A DNA stretch of 64,000 nucleotides from Paulinella micropora (GCA_009731375.1 BJOX01000164.1:771095-835094), one strand, 5' to 3'. Counted from the first letter of the stretch, positions 22,705 through 35,131 are shown. Numbers and translations are program-made. Notes: generated by a model from the letters alone, not told the origin.

Positions 22705-25700
22705 GATGTCGCAAAGGAATGTAGTCCTTGCAAAGGAACGCAGTTTCACATCAAACAATAATTTGTGTACTGTGCATGTGTCCGGGATGGGAATCACGGG
22801 TAGACTGTGTTCTGGAAAAAGAAGAGGAGGAAGGACGTTGAAGAAAAAGGCAATCTAGGAATGGAGAGTGGGAGGATAAGGAAGAAGAGAAAGAAAAGGA
22901 AGCCGTTAGTCCAAGTGTTTTGAGCACCGTAAGCTTGCGCAAGCTACAATGATGACATTGTATGAGGCCTAAACCCCCGCAGGGACCTAGCCCGGGCTAT
23001 GCAACACTGGACGGCTATGATGGAATGCAGTCACCAATACGGACTAGAGGAAGATTAGTCCAATTTTTGACTGCACAGGAGCGATAAATCGCAAAAGAGC
23101 AACGAGCTACGCAGGAGGATAGCTTGAAGCAAAGGGATTTGGATTGGGGATGGGAAAAACCCAAGGCGCGGAAACATCGATGAACAGAGAACGATACCAT
23201 GCCGCGAGCCCCGCATTCGATTGGTCGAAGGTGGCAGGTCCATCCGTTGTCCTCGATTTGAGATTTGAGCTTGTTGTATCGGTTGGTCTTGTAGGCTCGT
23301 GCGTCAAGGATGTTTTCCTCGACCGGGCACGTTAGCTCGATCAGAATACATATCTTGGTAGACAGTGACCAGACAACGATATCGGGGCGGAGGTCAGTGA
23401 CACAAATGTGGACAGGAAAGGCTTGCTCAGAACCGGTGTATTGGGTTTGGAGTTGCCAATCGTTTGCAGTGTCAAGCAGGGATGGTCGATGAAATGACTG
23501 TCTCTTAGGCTTCTGCTCGCCCTCTTTCACAAACATAGACTTTGATTCATTTTGGTCTATAGGGGAGCGTTTGTTATGGCTCTCGATGTGTTTTTGAAGG
23601 GGAGCTTCAATAGTGCAGAGCACAGAGTCATGACGCCAGGTATAGCGGCCTTGTTTGAGGGCAACATGGCAACCGGAGAGGATGTGGCATAGATGTGCTT
23701 GACCAGAACAGAGGGCACACTTGTTGTTGGGAATGATTCCCCACAGACGTCTAAGGTCGGGGGTAATAACCGAGTTTGTGCTTGCGTTGATGACCCAAGA
23801 GATTAAACGGGGATTACGGTTTCCGATGAGGCGAGCCCAGGAGAGGTCGAAGGGGCATGCGTCTTCAAAACGAAGGAAGCACCCTTGCATGGCTTTGTCC
23901 ATGTCATGCACTGTGGTTGTCTGAAGTATTGTCTCAGCAGCTAATTCTAAAACCCTGTCTTTGCGGTCTGTGATGGAATGTTCTTTTGGGTAGCGACCAT
24001 GGCCAAGTCCGAGATGATCGGATTGGCCTCGATGTTTGAATTCAAAATCAACTTGTGCCTCAAGCTTTTCGAGCACAGGCTCTGGTTTCCAGATAGTTCG
24101 AAATGTTTCGTGTTTCGTCAGGTTCATCGCATAAATGGACGAGAGGTGTTTATCTGGGCAGTACTTCAGCATTTGAGCACGGTTGATTTGAAGTCGCTGG
24201 TAAAAAGAGACGATGGATTGGAGCTGTAGACCGAATTTCGAGCGTGGGCGGTAAAGGCAAGAGACCAGAGCTCTTTTGTAGATATTGGCCCATTTTTTGA
24301 GGAAGCGGGTCGCAATTTTCTCAAGGGTTTTGGCGAAAGATAAGCAGAGGTCATAAATGAGAAATGGCCAGGCAAGTGACTGGACAGCGTAGTGCTGGTA
24401 TAGCCAAAGTTTCATAAAGCCATTGATCGAGCAGCTATCGATGGCTTGCATAGAAAGAATGAACTTCTTTTGGATTGCTGCACGTTGTTCGTTTTCGCTG
24501 AGGTCATGGTAGACAATCCATCCGAGGTCTTTGAAAGGCTTGTCAGCGATGAAGTCAATCGGTTTGCCAGTAATAGTAAGGGCGGGGTCGAAGGGTGGGA
24601 ACGAGATCGGCAATAATCGTTTGAGACCCTTATAGTCGTCGGCTTTAGTCCAGTATTTGAAAGCAAGGCTTTTGCATTTGGGCGGTTTCGCGGCCATTGT
24701 TCTGGACCATGACAGAAATTTGTCAATCATGTTGATGGACGATTGACAGTGTTTCGGGGATCGGCAGTGTAGTTTGAGGTCGTCAGCATAAGCAGCTTCG
24801 TGCACGATGACTTCATCTGTTGAGGTCTTATGCTTGAAATGATAACCGTTGTTTTTGGTCAAGGATGATAGGAGGTCAAGGAGTAGGTTGAAAACTATGT
24901 TGAAAAGGAGAGGAGAAATGCAGCATCCTTGAAAAACGCCAACAGCAAAAACAAAGGGTTCTGATGACCAATCTTTCCCTTCGATTGTGGCTACTAAGAG
25001 TTCGTAGTATAAAAAGATTATGCGAGCAAACATAGGGGGCACGTGGTACCACCAGAGAGCGAACTGGATCAAGTTGTGGTTTACGCTTCCAAAAGCGTTT
25101 TGTAGGTCAATCCATGCTATGACCAGTTGGCGATAGTGATCTTTTGCATTTCTGATGGTAGCTTTTGTAGTAGCAATGTGCTCGGGGCATCCTGCAACGT
25201 TACGGAGGAAACCTTTTTGTTTTGCTCTGTCAAAGTACTTGTTATCTAGCAAAAAACTCTCTAGGCGTTTTGACCACAAAGAGAAAAATACCTTACCCGA
25301 GCAGCTTGTCAGAGCAATCGGACGATAGTTTGAGGCCTGAAGTGGATCGCCGTCCTTATGAAGGAGGGAGATAGCAGCTTGGGCCCAGCTATTAGCTACA
25401 TCCGTTGTCCAACACTTGACAATGAGTTTGTGTAAGAAAAGTAAAGCGGTGGGAAGTCTCTTGTAAACAAGGTAGCTAATACCATCTCTGCCAGGGGCTG
25501 CACCATTACGCTTGGCAAACACAGATCTTTTGGTTTCCAAGAAGGACGGTGGCTTGAGGTCAAAGGGGACAGTTGGTAGAGGTGGGCGATTCATTTCAGG
25601 TAAGGGCACGTAGGTTTGTTCACGATTAGCGTCTTTGTATAGGTTGGGAAAGTAGGAGTCACAGTTTTCTTTGGATAGGGAGGAAGTGGTTTGGGTTGAG

Positions 25701-26311
25701 GGGGGATGAAACAGATTTTTGGCAAACTTATGAGGGTCAGTTCGGAAGCGTGTATTTGCTTGTCGTTGAGCGGAGCTTAAAGTTGCTTCCTTGAGACGAC
25801 GGCGGAGGCGGTTACCGGTCTTCAATAATACTCGCCAAGTTTTTTGCAGGCTTTTTGCAACAGCAGCTGGAATTGAACCTGCCCTTTTGAGATCTCGCAG
25901 ATGTCTCTTTTGGATCAGTTTTTGTTGTCGGTTCTGCGTGAGTTCTGTTTGGAGCCGGATTACGTGGCGGTTTTTTCGTTCATGAGTTTGTTCTTGTGTT
26001 TTTGTTTGATTTACCCTTTGTGATATGAAGTCGTAGAGATATCTTTGAAATTTCGCTACTGCTTCGTCACATGACAGGCGTTTGATGAGAGAGGAGGGGA
26101 GGATGAGAGGGAGTGCGGATTGGAGTTCTTCTTCAATGCCTTTCCATTCGCTTGGTGTTGATGGCAATACCAGGCGTTTTCTTCTTTCGGTTGGTTCTTT
26201 CGGGGCACTTCTTGTCCGATGGACGAAATGGGAGTATGTCTCGGCGTCAACACAGTGGGTGGAATCCAGGTTGATAATGCCGGGTTGCGACTTGTAGTCC
26301 GGATGGACGTG
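22705..26311 (-). mobile_element. REL-type non-LTR retrotransposon (R2 superfamily), 5-prime end in a gap
   Basis: The element covers the ORF at 23,015-26,311 and a ~310 bp 3-prime UTR ending CCTTTGCGACATCC, immediately followed on the element strand by (TATC)n. Beyond the gap on the 5-prime side is (TATC)n as well. There is no poly-A tail. The same 3-prime end occurs at 35,217-35,285. Confidence 0.85.
23015..26311 (-). CDS. LINE polyprotein: reverse transcriptase plus restriction-like endonuclease
   Basis: The frame is open for 1050 codons from the first codon usable as a start (26,167, a TTG) and for a further 48 codons up to the gap, so the true start is missing. Residue numbers count from 26,167. 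The RT spans about 215-560: GRDGISYLVY, NYRPIALTS (280-288), motif A AWIDLQNAFG (351-360), motif B QGCCISPLLFN and catalytic YADD (460-463). After a long thumb/linker come a CCHC knuckle, C-x2-C-x7-H-x4-C (817-833), RYTWRHD, then the PD-(D/E)xK endonuclease: RPD (927-929), E944 and K960. This order defines the R2/NeSL/Dong type. In these families the enzyme nicks a specific target and primes reverse transcription there. No stop or frameshift is seen, so the copy may be young. N-terminal zinc fingers, if present, lie in the gap. Confidence 0.9.
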   Translation of the reverse strand, partial: HVHPDYKSQPGIINLDSTHCVDAETYSHFVHRTRSAPKEPTERRKRLVLPSTPSEWKGIEEELQSALPLILPSSLIKRLSCDEAVAKFQRYLYDFISQRVNQTKTQEQTHERKNRHVIRLQTELTQNRQQKLIQKRHLRDLKRAGSIPAAVAKSLQKTWRVLLKTGNRLRRRLKEATLSSAQRQANTRFRTDPHKFAKNLFHPPSTQTTSSLSKENCDSYFPNLYKDANREQTYVPLPEMNRPPLPTVPFDLKPPSFLETKRSVFAKRNGAAPGRDGISYLVYKRLPTALLFLHKLIVKCWTTDVANSWAQAAISLLHKDGDPLQASNYRPIALTSCSGKVFFSLWSKRLESFLLDNKYFDRAKQKGFLRNVAGCPEHIATTKATIRNAKDHYRQLVIAWIDLQNAFGSVNHNLIQFALWWYHVPPMFARIIFLYYELLVATIEGKDWSSEPFVFAVGVFQGCCISPLLFNIVFNLLLDLLSSLTKNNGYHFKHKTSTDEVIVHEAAYADDLKLHCRSPKHCQSSINMIDKFLSWSRTMAAKPPKCKSLAFKYWTKADDYKGLKRLLPISFPPFDPALTITGKPIDFIADKPFKDLGWIVYHDLSENEQRAAIQKKFILSMQAIDSCSINGFMKLWLYQHYAVQSLAWPFLIYDLCLSFAKTLEKIATRFLKKWANIYKRALVSCLYRPRSKFGLQLQSIVSFYQRLQINRAQMLKYCPDKHLSSIYAMNLTKHETFRTIWKPEPVLEKLEAQVDFEFKHRGQSDHLGLGHGRYPKEHSITDRKDRVLELAAETILQTTTVHDMDKAMQGCFLRFEDACPFDLSWARLIGNRNPRLISWVINASTNSVITPDLRRLWGIIPNNKCALCSGQAHLCHILSGCHVALKQGRYTWRHDSVLCTIEAPLQKHIESHNKRSPIDQNESKSMFVKEGEQKPKRQSFHRPSLLDTANDWQLQTQYTGSEQAFPVHICVTDLRPDIVVWSLSTKICILIELTCPVEENILDARAYKTNRYNKLKSQIEDNGWTCHLRPIECGARGMVSFSVHRCFRALGFSHPQSKSLCFKLSSCVARCSFAIYRSCAVKNWTNLPLVRIGDCIPS

Positions 26312-26834
26312 NNNNNNNNNNNNNNNNNNNNNNNNNNNNNNNNNNNNNNNNNNNNNNNNNNNNNNNNNNNNNNNNNNNNNNNNNNNNNNNNNNNNNNNNN
26401 NNNNNNNNNNNNNNNNNNNNNNNNNNNNNNNNNNNNNNNNNNNNNNNNNNNNNNNNNNNNNNNNNNNNNNNNNNNNNNNNNNNNNNNNNNNNNNNNNNNN
26501 NNNNNNNNNNNNNNNNNNNNNNNNNNNNNNNNNNNNNNNNNNNNNNNNNNNNNNNNNNNNNNNNNNNNNNNNNNNNNNNNNNNNNNNNNNNNNNNNNNNN
26601 NNNNNNNNNNNNNNNNNNNNNNNNNNNNNNNNNNNNNNNNNNNNNNNNNNNNNNNNNNNNNNNNNNNNNNNNNNNNNNNNNNNNNNNNNNNNNNNNNNNN
26701 NNNNNNNNNNNNNNNNNNNNNNNNNNNNNNNNNNNNNNNNNNNNNNNNNNNNNNNNNNNNNNNNNNNNNNNNNNNNNNNNNNNNNNNNNNNNNNNNNNNN
26801 NNNNNNNNNNNNNNNNNNNNNNNNNNNNNNNNNN

Positions 26835-26879
<45 letters not shown>

Positions 26880-26880
26880 C

Positions 26881-26976
<96 letters not shown>

Positions 26977-27032
26977 GACAATGATCAGAGGTCTACCTAC
27001 CCATGACTTACATCTATATCTATATATCTATA

Positions 27033-27065
<33 letters not shown>

Positions 27066-27262
27066 ATCTGTTACAACAATTTGAAGAATTTTTATTGTGT
27101 TACCTTATCCCTTTGTTTCATTTCGTACGTCTCAGCCTCATTTTTTTGTTTTGTCTTATCATTATTTATGTGTTTATTTATTTTTTTTATTTTTTTTTTT
27201 AATGTTATTTATGTTATTTATTTTATGTATTTTATTTTATTTATTTATTTATTTATTTATTT

Positions 27263-27294
<32 letters not shown>

Positions 27295-27297
27295 TTA

Positions 27298-27363
<66 letters not shown>
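26835..27363. repeat. (GATA)n, (TATC)n, (TTTA)n and (ATT)n
   Basis: GATA to 26,976, a 30 bp island, TATC to 27,068, a T-rich island (27,069-27,235), TTTA, then ATT. No gene is seen in the T-rich island. Confidence 0.85.
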
Positions 27364-27364
<1 letters not shown>

Positions 27365-27816
27365 GGAGGGGTGCACAGTATGGCACCCCACGGGAAGAGG
27401 ATGTGGTTGGGCCTCTTCCCACTGGTTCCGAGGCTATGTTGTTGTGTTGTTTTATAAGACATACACCACGTGGGGTCAAAGGGGTATATACATTCCCAGA
27501 TCTAGGGGTGGTGACGGGTTTCGAGGGGTCGCAGACACTTACCGCAAAACGTCCTCATGCGCTGGCAGACCGCATGAAATGTCTGCTACCCTCCTTGAGT
27601 ACCTCCATTCGACTTATACCCAGTCTTGTGGAACTCTCTCATAGGGAACATCAATCATTTGCAGTTGATTCCCTGCAGCAAGGTACCCGACATGCCGCGC
27701 GGGTAGCTATTCAGGGATGGTTAGAGTCACTCTTCCCTCCCCAATATTCACTGTGTGACTGTTGGGTCGAGGGATGGCGCATGGTCCTTGGACTCAGCCA
27801 TGACAGATCAATACAC

Positions 27817-27818
<2 letters not shown>
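27364..27818 (+). mobile_element. SINE-like family 3, probable full copy
   Basis: A 455 bp non-coding unit between two (ATT)n tracts. The 3-prime end CAGATCAATACACT(ATT)n is shared in diverged form with 7,955-8,100 and with SINE family 1. A tRNA-like head is not convincing; GGTTCCGAGG and GGGTTTCGAGG are only weak B-box candidates. Confidence 0.55.
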
Positions 27819-27864
<46 letters not shown>

Positions 27865-27873
27865 TATTATTAC

Positions 27874-27927
<54 letters not shown>

Positions 27928-27953
27928 TATTATTATTATTATTATTATTATTA

Positions 27954-28035
<82 letters not shown>

Positions 28036-28250
28036 GCAAACAGACAGATCTTTTTCTTCCTACCTACCTACCTACCTACCTGCCTACCTACCTACCTACC
28101 TGCCTACCTACCTACCTACCTACCTACCTGCCTACCTGCCTACCTACCTACCTGCCTACCTACCTACCTACCTACCTGCCTACCTACCTACCTACCTGCC
28201 TGCCTACCTACCTACCTACCTACCTGCCTGCCTACCCACATACCTATCCA
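27819..28250. repeat. (ATT)n and (CTAC)n/(CTGC)n
   Basis: ATT repeat to 28,034, then CTAC with CTGC variants up to the pyrimidine tract before exon N. Confidence 0.95.
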
Positions 28251-28264
28251 CCAACCTATTGCAG

Positions 28265-28336
28265 TGTGACATGATCGGCAAAGACATCAACGAGAGAAAC
28301 AGATTCACTCAAGCAATCGAAACAGCAGCAGCAAAA
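28265..28336 (+). CDS. Putative exon N (coiled-coil/DIxGxDIxER segment)
   Basis: attgcag| precedes 72 open nt starting [16 protein letters not shown] and ending ETAAAK, followed by TAG rather than GT. Either this is a terminal exon or the donor was destroyed by the foldback element that begins five bases later. [10 protein letters not shown] resembles [10 protein letters not shown] in exon P, which suggests a repeated domain. The ETAAAK end matches the Lys/Ala-rich exon O. Confidence 0.5.
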
Positions 28337-28340
28337 TAGG

Positions 28341-28482
28341 ATATTTATTTGCGGCTAGCCACAATTTTGACGTGTTTTGCGGGTGAGCCGGGCCGGCGAG
28401 CCTGCAAAACATGTCAAATTTGGCGCGATGTAGTTTTTATCGGTAACCTGACCACATTTTGTGGAGGTGACCGATAAATATT
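28341..28482 (-). mobile_element. Foldback element, family P, copy 2
   Basis: The reverse complement of the 4,411 type, with complete ends: ATATTTAT on the left and ATAAATAT on the right. It contains the GACGTGTTTTGCGG palindrome and the CCACATTTTGTGG hairpin. It occupies nearly the whole space between exons N and O. Confidence 0.75.
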
Positions 28483-28504
28483 ACGTGTGTTTATCTTGTG
28501 ATAG

Positions 28505-28591
28505 GCTGAGCAGGAGGCGGCGAGACAGAAACAAGTGGAAGAAGCAGCAGCGAAGAAGAAGGCGGAGCAGGAAGCGATATTGGCGAGCAAG
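28505..28591 (+). CDS. Putative coiled-coil exon O, 29 codons
   Basis: gatag| precedes 87 open nt starting AEQEAARQKQVEEAAAKKKA and ending EAILASK, then |gtagag. Phase 0 on both sides. Strong helical, Ala/Glu/Lys/Gln composition. Its last 12 codons (KKAEQEAILASK) are the unit repeated in the next array. Confidence 0.65.
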
Positions 28592-29493
28592 GTAGAGGAT
28601 AGGATATAAGAGGTTGGGATAGGGTAAGAGATTGAAATTATAGGATAGGATAAGAGATTGAAGTAGGTTAAGAGATTGGAATAGGAGGAAGGATAGGGAT
28701 AGAGAAGAAGAAGGCGAAGCGGGAAGCGATATTGGCAAGCAAGGTAGAAGGATAGGATATAAGAGATTGAAATAGGGTTAAGAGATCAAAATAGGAGGAA
28801 GGATAGGGACAGCGAAGAAGAAAGCGGAGCGGGAAGCGATATTGGCAAGTAAGGTAGAGGATAGGATATAAGAGATTGAAATAGGGTTAAGAGATTGAAA
28901 TAGGAGGAAGGATAGGGAAAGCGAATAAGAAGGCGGAGCGGGAAGCGATATTGGCGAGTAAGGTAGAGGATAGGATATAAGAGATTGAAATAGGGTGAAG
29001 AGATTGAAATAGGAGGAAAGATAGGGATAGCGAAGAAGGAGGCGGAGCGGGAAGCGATACTGGCGAGTAAGGTAGAGGATAGGAAAAAAGAGGTTGAGAT
29101 GGGTTGAGATAGGGTAAGAGATTGAAAGTATAGCATAGGATAAGAGATTGAAATAGGATAAGAGATTGGAATAGGGAAAAGGATAGGGATAGCGAAGAAG
29201 AAAGCGGAGTGGGAAGCGATAATGGCGAGTAAGGTAGAGGATAGGATGTAAGAGATTGAGATAGGGTAAGAGATTGAAATTATAGGATAGGATAAGAGAT
29301 TGAAGTAGGTTAAGAGATTGGAATAGGAGGAAGGATAGGGATAGCGAAGAAGAAAGCGGAGCGGGAAGCGATATTGGCGAGTAAGGTAGAGGATAGGATA
29401 TAAGAGATTGAAATAGGGTGAAGGGATTGAATAGGGAAAAGGATAGGGATAGCGAAGAAGAAAGCGGAGCGGGAAGCGATACTGGCGAGTAAG
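28592..29493 (+). CDS. Tandem array of seven microexon copies ([12 protein letters not shown])
   Basis: Seven further copies of the exon-O end, finishing at 28,743, 28,853, 28,962, 29,071, 29,233, 29,385 and 29,493. Each reads (A)[13 protein letters not shown] or a close variant and is followed by the donor gtagag/gtagaa. Using the AG in CGAAG as acceptor, each is a 36 nt, 12-codon, phase-0 exon. Spacing is ~109 bp, or 152-162 bp where an extra intron block is present. The introns are GGATAGGATATAAGAGATTG-type purine-rich repeats. None of the copies has a stop in this frame; one has AN for AK, one IMASK. If spliced, copy number would set the length of a coiled coil. Confidence 0.5.
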
Positions 29494-29760
<267 letters not shown>

Positions 29761-29767
29761 TAATATT

Positions 29768-29825
29768 CGGAACGACAGGCCATACTGGTAAGCAAGGTAT
29801 ATAAAGCATGTATGCATGTATAGAT

Positions 29826-29859
<34 letters not shown>

Positions 29860-29979
29860 TATATAAAGCATGTATGCATGTATAGATGGTATATATATAG
29901 ATGTATATTATATATATATATATATATATAATAAATAAATAAATATATATTTATATATATATATACACTGGCAAGCAAG
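29768..29979 (+). repeat. Two more partial AILASK copies in (AT)n
   Basis: ERQAILVSK|gtatat ends at 29,796 and LASK|gtatat at 29,979. Same frame and donor position as the array above, but with the 5-prime part replaced by AT repeats. Both are followed by ATAAAGCATGTATGCATGTA, the start of the intron that recurs before exon P echoes. Confidence 0.55.
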
Positions 29980-30050
29980 GTATATAAAGCATGTATGCAT
30001 GTAGATGGTATATATATACATATATATATAATGTATATATATATATAATG

Positions 30051-30081
<31 letters not shown>

Positions 30082-30103
30082 TAAAGCATGTATGCATGAA
30101 TAG

Positions 30104-30184
30104 ATGCAGCATCTTTCTACGACGGCTATTGCTGATATTGTCCGTATGTATATGTATGTATGTATGTATATATATATGTATATA

Positions 30185-30223
<39 letters not shown>

Positions 30224-30285
30224 TAAAGTATGTATGCGTGTATAGATTCAGCATCTTTCTACGACGGCTATTGCTGATGTTGTCC

Positions 30286-30328
<43 letters not shown>

Positions 30329-30519
30329 TATGTAAAGTATGTATGCATGTATAGATGCATCATCTTTCCACGACGGCTATTGCTGATGTTGTCCGTATAT
30401 ATATATATATGTATATATATATACATATATATACATATATATATATAATATAGTATGTAAAGTATGTATGCATGTATAGATGCAGCAATGTTCTACGACG
30501 GCTATTGCTGATGTTGTCC

Positions 30520-30574
<55 letters not shown>

Positions 30575-30675
30575 AATATATATATATGTAATATAGTATG
30601 TAAAGTATGTATGCATGTATAGATGCAGCATCTTTCCACGACGGCTATTGCTGATGTTGTCCGTATATATATATG

Positions 30676-30707
<32 letters not shown>

Positions 30708-30735
30708 CATATATATATCATTGCTGATATTGTCC

Positions 30736-30776
<41 letters not shown>

Positions 30777-31118
30777 TATGGAAAGTATGTATGCATGTAT
30801 AGATGCAGCATCTTTCCACGACGGCTGTTGCTGATATTGTCCGTATATTTATATATATATATATATATATAATATTATGTAAAGCATGTGTGTATGTATA
30901 GATGCAGCATCTTTCCACGACGGCTATTGCTGATGTTGTCCGTATATATATATATATATATATAATATATATTATATTATATTATATTATATTATATTAT
31001 ATTATAAATATATATGTATATATATACATATATATATATAAGCCTACATGCTTTACATAATAGATATTTTATGTATAGATGCAGCATCTTTCTACGACGG
31101 CTATTGCTGATATTGTCC

Positions 31119-31172
<54 letters not shown>

Positions 31173-31255
31173 GTATATATATAATATTCAATGTAAAGTA
31201 TGTATGCATGTATAGATGCAGCATCTTTCTACGACGGCTATTGCTGATGTTGTCC

Positions 31256-31295
<40 letters not shown>

Positions 31296-31421
31296 TATAT
31301 ATAATATATATAATATATATTATATATATTTGTATATATATATATAAGCATACATGCTTTACATAATAGATATTTTATGTATAGAGCAGCATCTTTCTAC
31401 GACGGCTATTGCTGATATTGT

Positions 31422-31465
<44 letters not shown>

Positions 31466-31674
31466 TATATATATATATATTTATATATATATATATGAGC
31501 ATACATGCTTTACCCAATAGATATTTTATGTATAGATGCAGCATCTTTCTACGACGGCTATTCCTGATATTGTCCGTATATATATACATATATATATATA
31601 CATACATATATATATGTATATATATATATATATATAAGCATACATGCTTTACATAATAGATATTTTATGTATAG
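30104..31674 (+). repeat. Eleven 5-prime echoes of exon P separated by (AT)n
   Basis: Partial copies start at 30,104, 30,246, 30,355, 30,480, 30,623, 30,803, 30,902, 31,079, 31,216, 31,385 and 31,536. Each keeps the intron end (ATGCATGTATAG or ATTTTATGTATAG), then ~40 nt reading [13 protein letters not shown], then dissolves into (AT)n at GATATTGTCC. Changes include Ile to Val (GATGTT) and a few others. One copy lacks the first TG. Confidence 0.8.
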
Positions 31675-31737
31675 ATGCAGGATCTTTCTACGACGGCTAT
31701 TGCTGATATTGTTGGACAGGATATCACTGAGAGACAG
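31675..31737 (+). CDS. Putative exon P, 21 codons
   Basis: atag| precedes 63 open nt, [16 protein letters not shown] then ITERQ, and the donor |gtcatg. Phase 0 on both sides. It is the only complete copy after the eleven echoes. A 3-prime echo ([11 protein letters not shown]|gtcatg) is at 32,103-32,135, with TCA to AGC-type change Thr to Ser. Unrecognised; the [10 protein letters not shown] core resembles exon N. Confidence 0.6.
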
Positions 31738-31769
31738 GTCATGTATATACACATACATGTACACATACA

Positions 31770-31876
31770 TACATATACACATACGTATATGTATATGTAT
31801 ATGTATGTGTATATGCATATGTACATGTATAAATATATGTATATGCATATGCATATGTATATGTAAATGTATATGC

Positions 31877-31928
<52 letters not shown>

Positions 31929-31960
31929 ATATACATATACATATACATATGCATATACAC

Positions 31961-32006
<46 letters not shown>

Positions 32007-32019
32007 GTATACATATACG

Positions 32020-32089
<70 letters not shown>

Positions 32090-32165
32090 CATACATATAT
32101 TTGATATTGTCGGACAGGATATCAGCGAGAGACAGGTCATGTATATACACATACATATAATATAC

Positions 32166-32236
<71 letters not shown>

Positions 32237-32240
32237 CATA
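31770..32240. repeat. Opposed hexanucleotide arrays (GTATAT)n and (ACATAT)n
   Basis: GTATAT units to 31,930 are followed directly by ACATAT units to 32,100, and again at 32,155-32,240. The first two form an inverted repeat of ~150 bp arms with almost no spacer. Confidence 0.85.
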
Positions 32241-32254
32241 AATATACATAAAGA

Positions 32255-32398
32255 TAGATAAGATAGATAAGAAGATATAGATAGATAAGATAGATAAGAT
32301 AGATAGGATAGGATAGGATAGGATAGGATAGGATAGGATAGGATAGATAGCAAATATGAAGTATGATCCCCAAGTTTTTGTGTGTTCTCTATGACATA
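32255..32398. repeat. (GATAA)n and (GGATA)n pentamers plus an island
   Basis: Pentanucleotide repeats to 32,345, then 50 bp without a recognisable feature. Confidence 0.85.
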
Positions 32399-32582
32399 CT
32401 AAAATTTCAGCTCACAAGGATCACTACTCTTTCCAAAAACTGACGGGTCAGCATCCCCAGAGGGTGGAAAAAGTTTTCGTGAAATGCGCCGCAATATTCG
32501 GGATTTTCTGTACGCTGACACCCGCAAATAACGGTATATATGGTGATGCCATTTGCATGTCCTGATGTGTGGAACTGGAGCC
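32399..32582. other. Unexplained 184 bp low-copy island
   Basis: A non-repetitive island between GATA-type arrays. No ORF with splice borders, no TIR and no match to the other families here. Confidence 0.5.
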
Positions 32583-33105
<523 letters not shown>

Positions 33106-33360
33106 TGAGCTTGCAGTCCCTTTCAAACAAGTTTTCTTTTGGAATAATGCAGTCCTGACAAAATCCACTGGCGCGTTAACTCAATAACATACAGAGTCAT
33201 TTTTGCGGCAAATTTCCAACCACAATGACCGTATTTCCCGTCAGAAAGGAAGAAAACTTTTTAGTCGCTCGCATAAGCGATTATCGCTCGTATCAGCTTG
33301 ATACGGTCGAAGGGATTAAAAAAAAATTCTTCATCTTTGAAAACAGGCATATTGACGACG
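33106..33360. other. Unexplained island before the TATC macro-array
   Basis: About 250 bp with no recognised family. Its end, CATATTGACGACGAGTC, is repeated once 60 bp on at 33,418 before TATC, in the manner of an echo. Confidence 0.4.
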
Positions 33361-33362
33361 AG

Positions 33363-33411
<49 letters not shown>

Positions 33412-33451
33412 ATATCTGTCTATTGACGACGAGTCTATCTATCTATCTATC

Positions 33452-33493
<42 letters not shown>

Positions 33494-33496
<3 letters not shown>

Positions 33497-33530
33497 CTAG
33501 GAATTGACCACTGCAGACACTTTACACGTC

Positions 33531-33531
<1 letters not shown>
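33494..33531 (+). repeat. Diverged relative of exon Q start
   Basis: ctctag| precedes [12 protein letters not shown], which parallels [12 protein letters not shown] of exon Q in frame, before entering (TATC)n. It could be an echo of a paralogous exon. Confidence 0.45.
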
Positions 33532-33573
<42 letters not shown>

Positions 33574-33583
33574 CATCTATCTG

Positions 33584-33619
<36 letters not shown>

Positions 33620-33645
33620 CCTATCTGCCTACCTATATATCTATA

Positions 33646-33677
<32 letters not shown>

Positions 33678-33746
33678 CATCTATCTATCTATTTATCTAG
33701 AAACCTACCTACCTATCTACCTATCTATCTATCTATCAATCTATTC

Positions 33747-33804
<58 letters not shown>

Positions 33805-33824
33805 TCATCTACTTACCTACCTAC

Positions 33825-33871
<47 letters not shown>

Positions 33872-34086
33872 CCTGCCTATCTATCTATCTATCTATCTAT
33901 CTATCTCTATCTATATCTATATATCTATATCTATCTCTCTATCTATCTATCTATCTATCTACCTACCTACCTACCTACGTACCTACCTACATATCTATGT
34001 ATCTATAGGCACTTATCACGGCAGATTTTACACGCGCCAACTATCTATCTATCTATCTATATATCTATCTATTTATCTATCTATCC

Positions 34087-34127
<41 letters not shown>

Positions 34128-34194
34128 CCTACCTATCTACCTACCTACCTACCTACCTACCTATCTACCTATCTATCCATCTATCCATCTATCC

Positions 34195-34239
<45 letters not shown>

Positions 34240-34298
34240 CCTACCTACCTACCTACCTACCTACTTACCTACCTACCTACCTCCCTACCTACCTATCG

Positions 34299-34386
<88 letters not shown>

Positions 34387-34419
34387 CCTATCTATCTATC
34401 TACCTACCTACGTACCTAC

Positions 34420-34462
<43 letters not shown>

Positions 34463-34548
34463 CCTACCTATCTTTCTATCTATCCATCTATCTATCCATC
34501 TATCTATCCATCTATCTATCTATCTATCTATCTATTCAACCTATCTAC

Positions 34549-34603
<55 letters not shown>

Positions 34604-34608
34604 CCTGC

Positions 34609-34640
<32 letters not shown>

Positions 34641-34804
34641 ATCTATATATCTATATCTATCTCTCTATCTATCTATCTATCTATCTATCTACCTACCTAC
34701 CTACCTACCTACATATCTATGTATCTATAGGCACTTATCACGGCAGATTTTACACGCGCCAACTATCTATCTATCTATATATCTATCTATCTATCTATCT
34801 ATCC

Positions 34805-34853
<49 letters not shown>

Positions 34854-35038
34854 CCTACCTACCTACCTACCTACCTACCTACCTACCTACCTATCTACCT
34901 ATCTATCTATCTATCCATCTATCCATCTATCTATCTATCTTTCTATCTATCTATCTATCTATCTACCTACCTACCTACCTACCTACCTACCTACCTACTG
35001 ACCTACCTACCTACCTACCTACCTACCTATCGATCTAC

Positions 35039-35089
<51 letters not shown>

Positions 35090-35098
35090 CTATCTATC

Positions 35099-35131
<33 letters not shown>

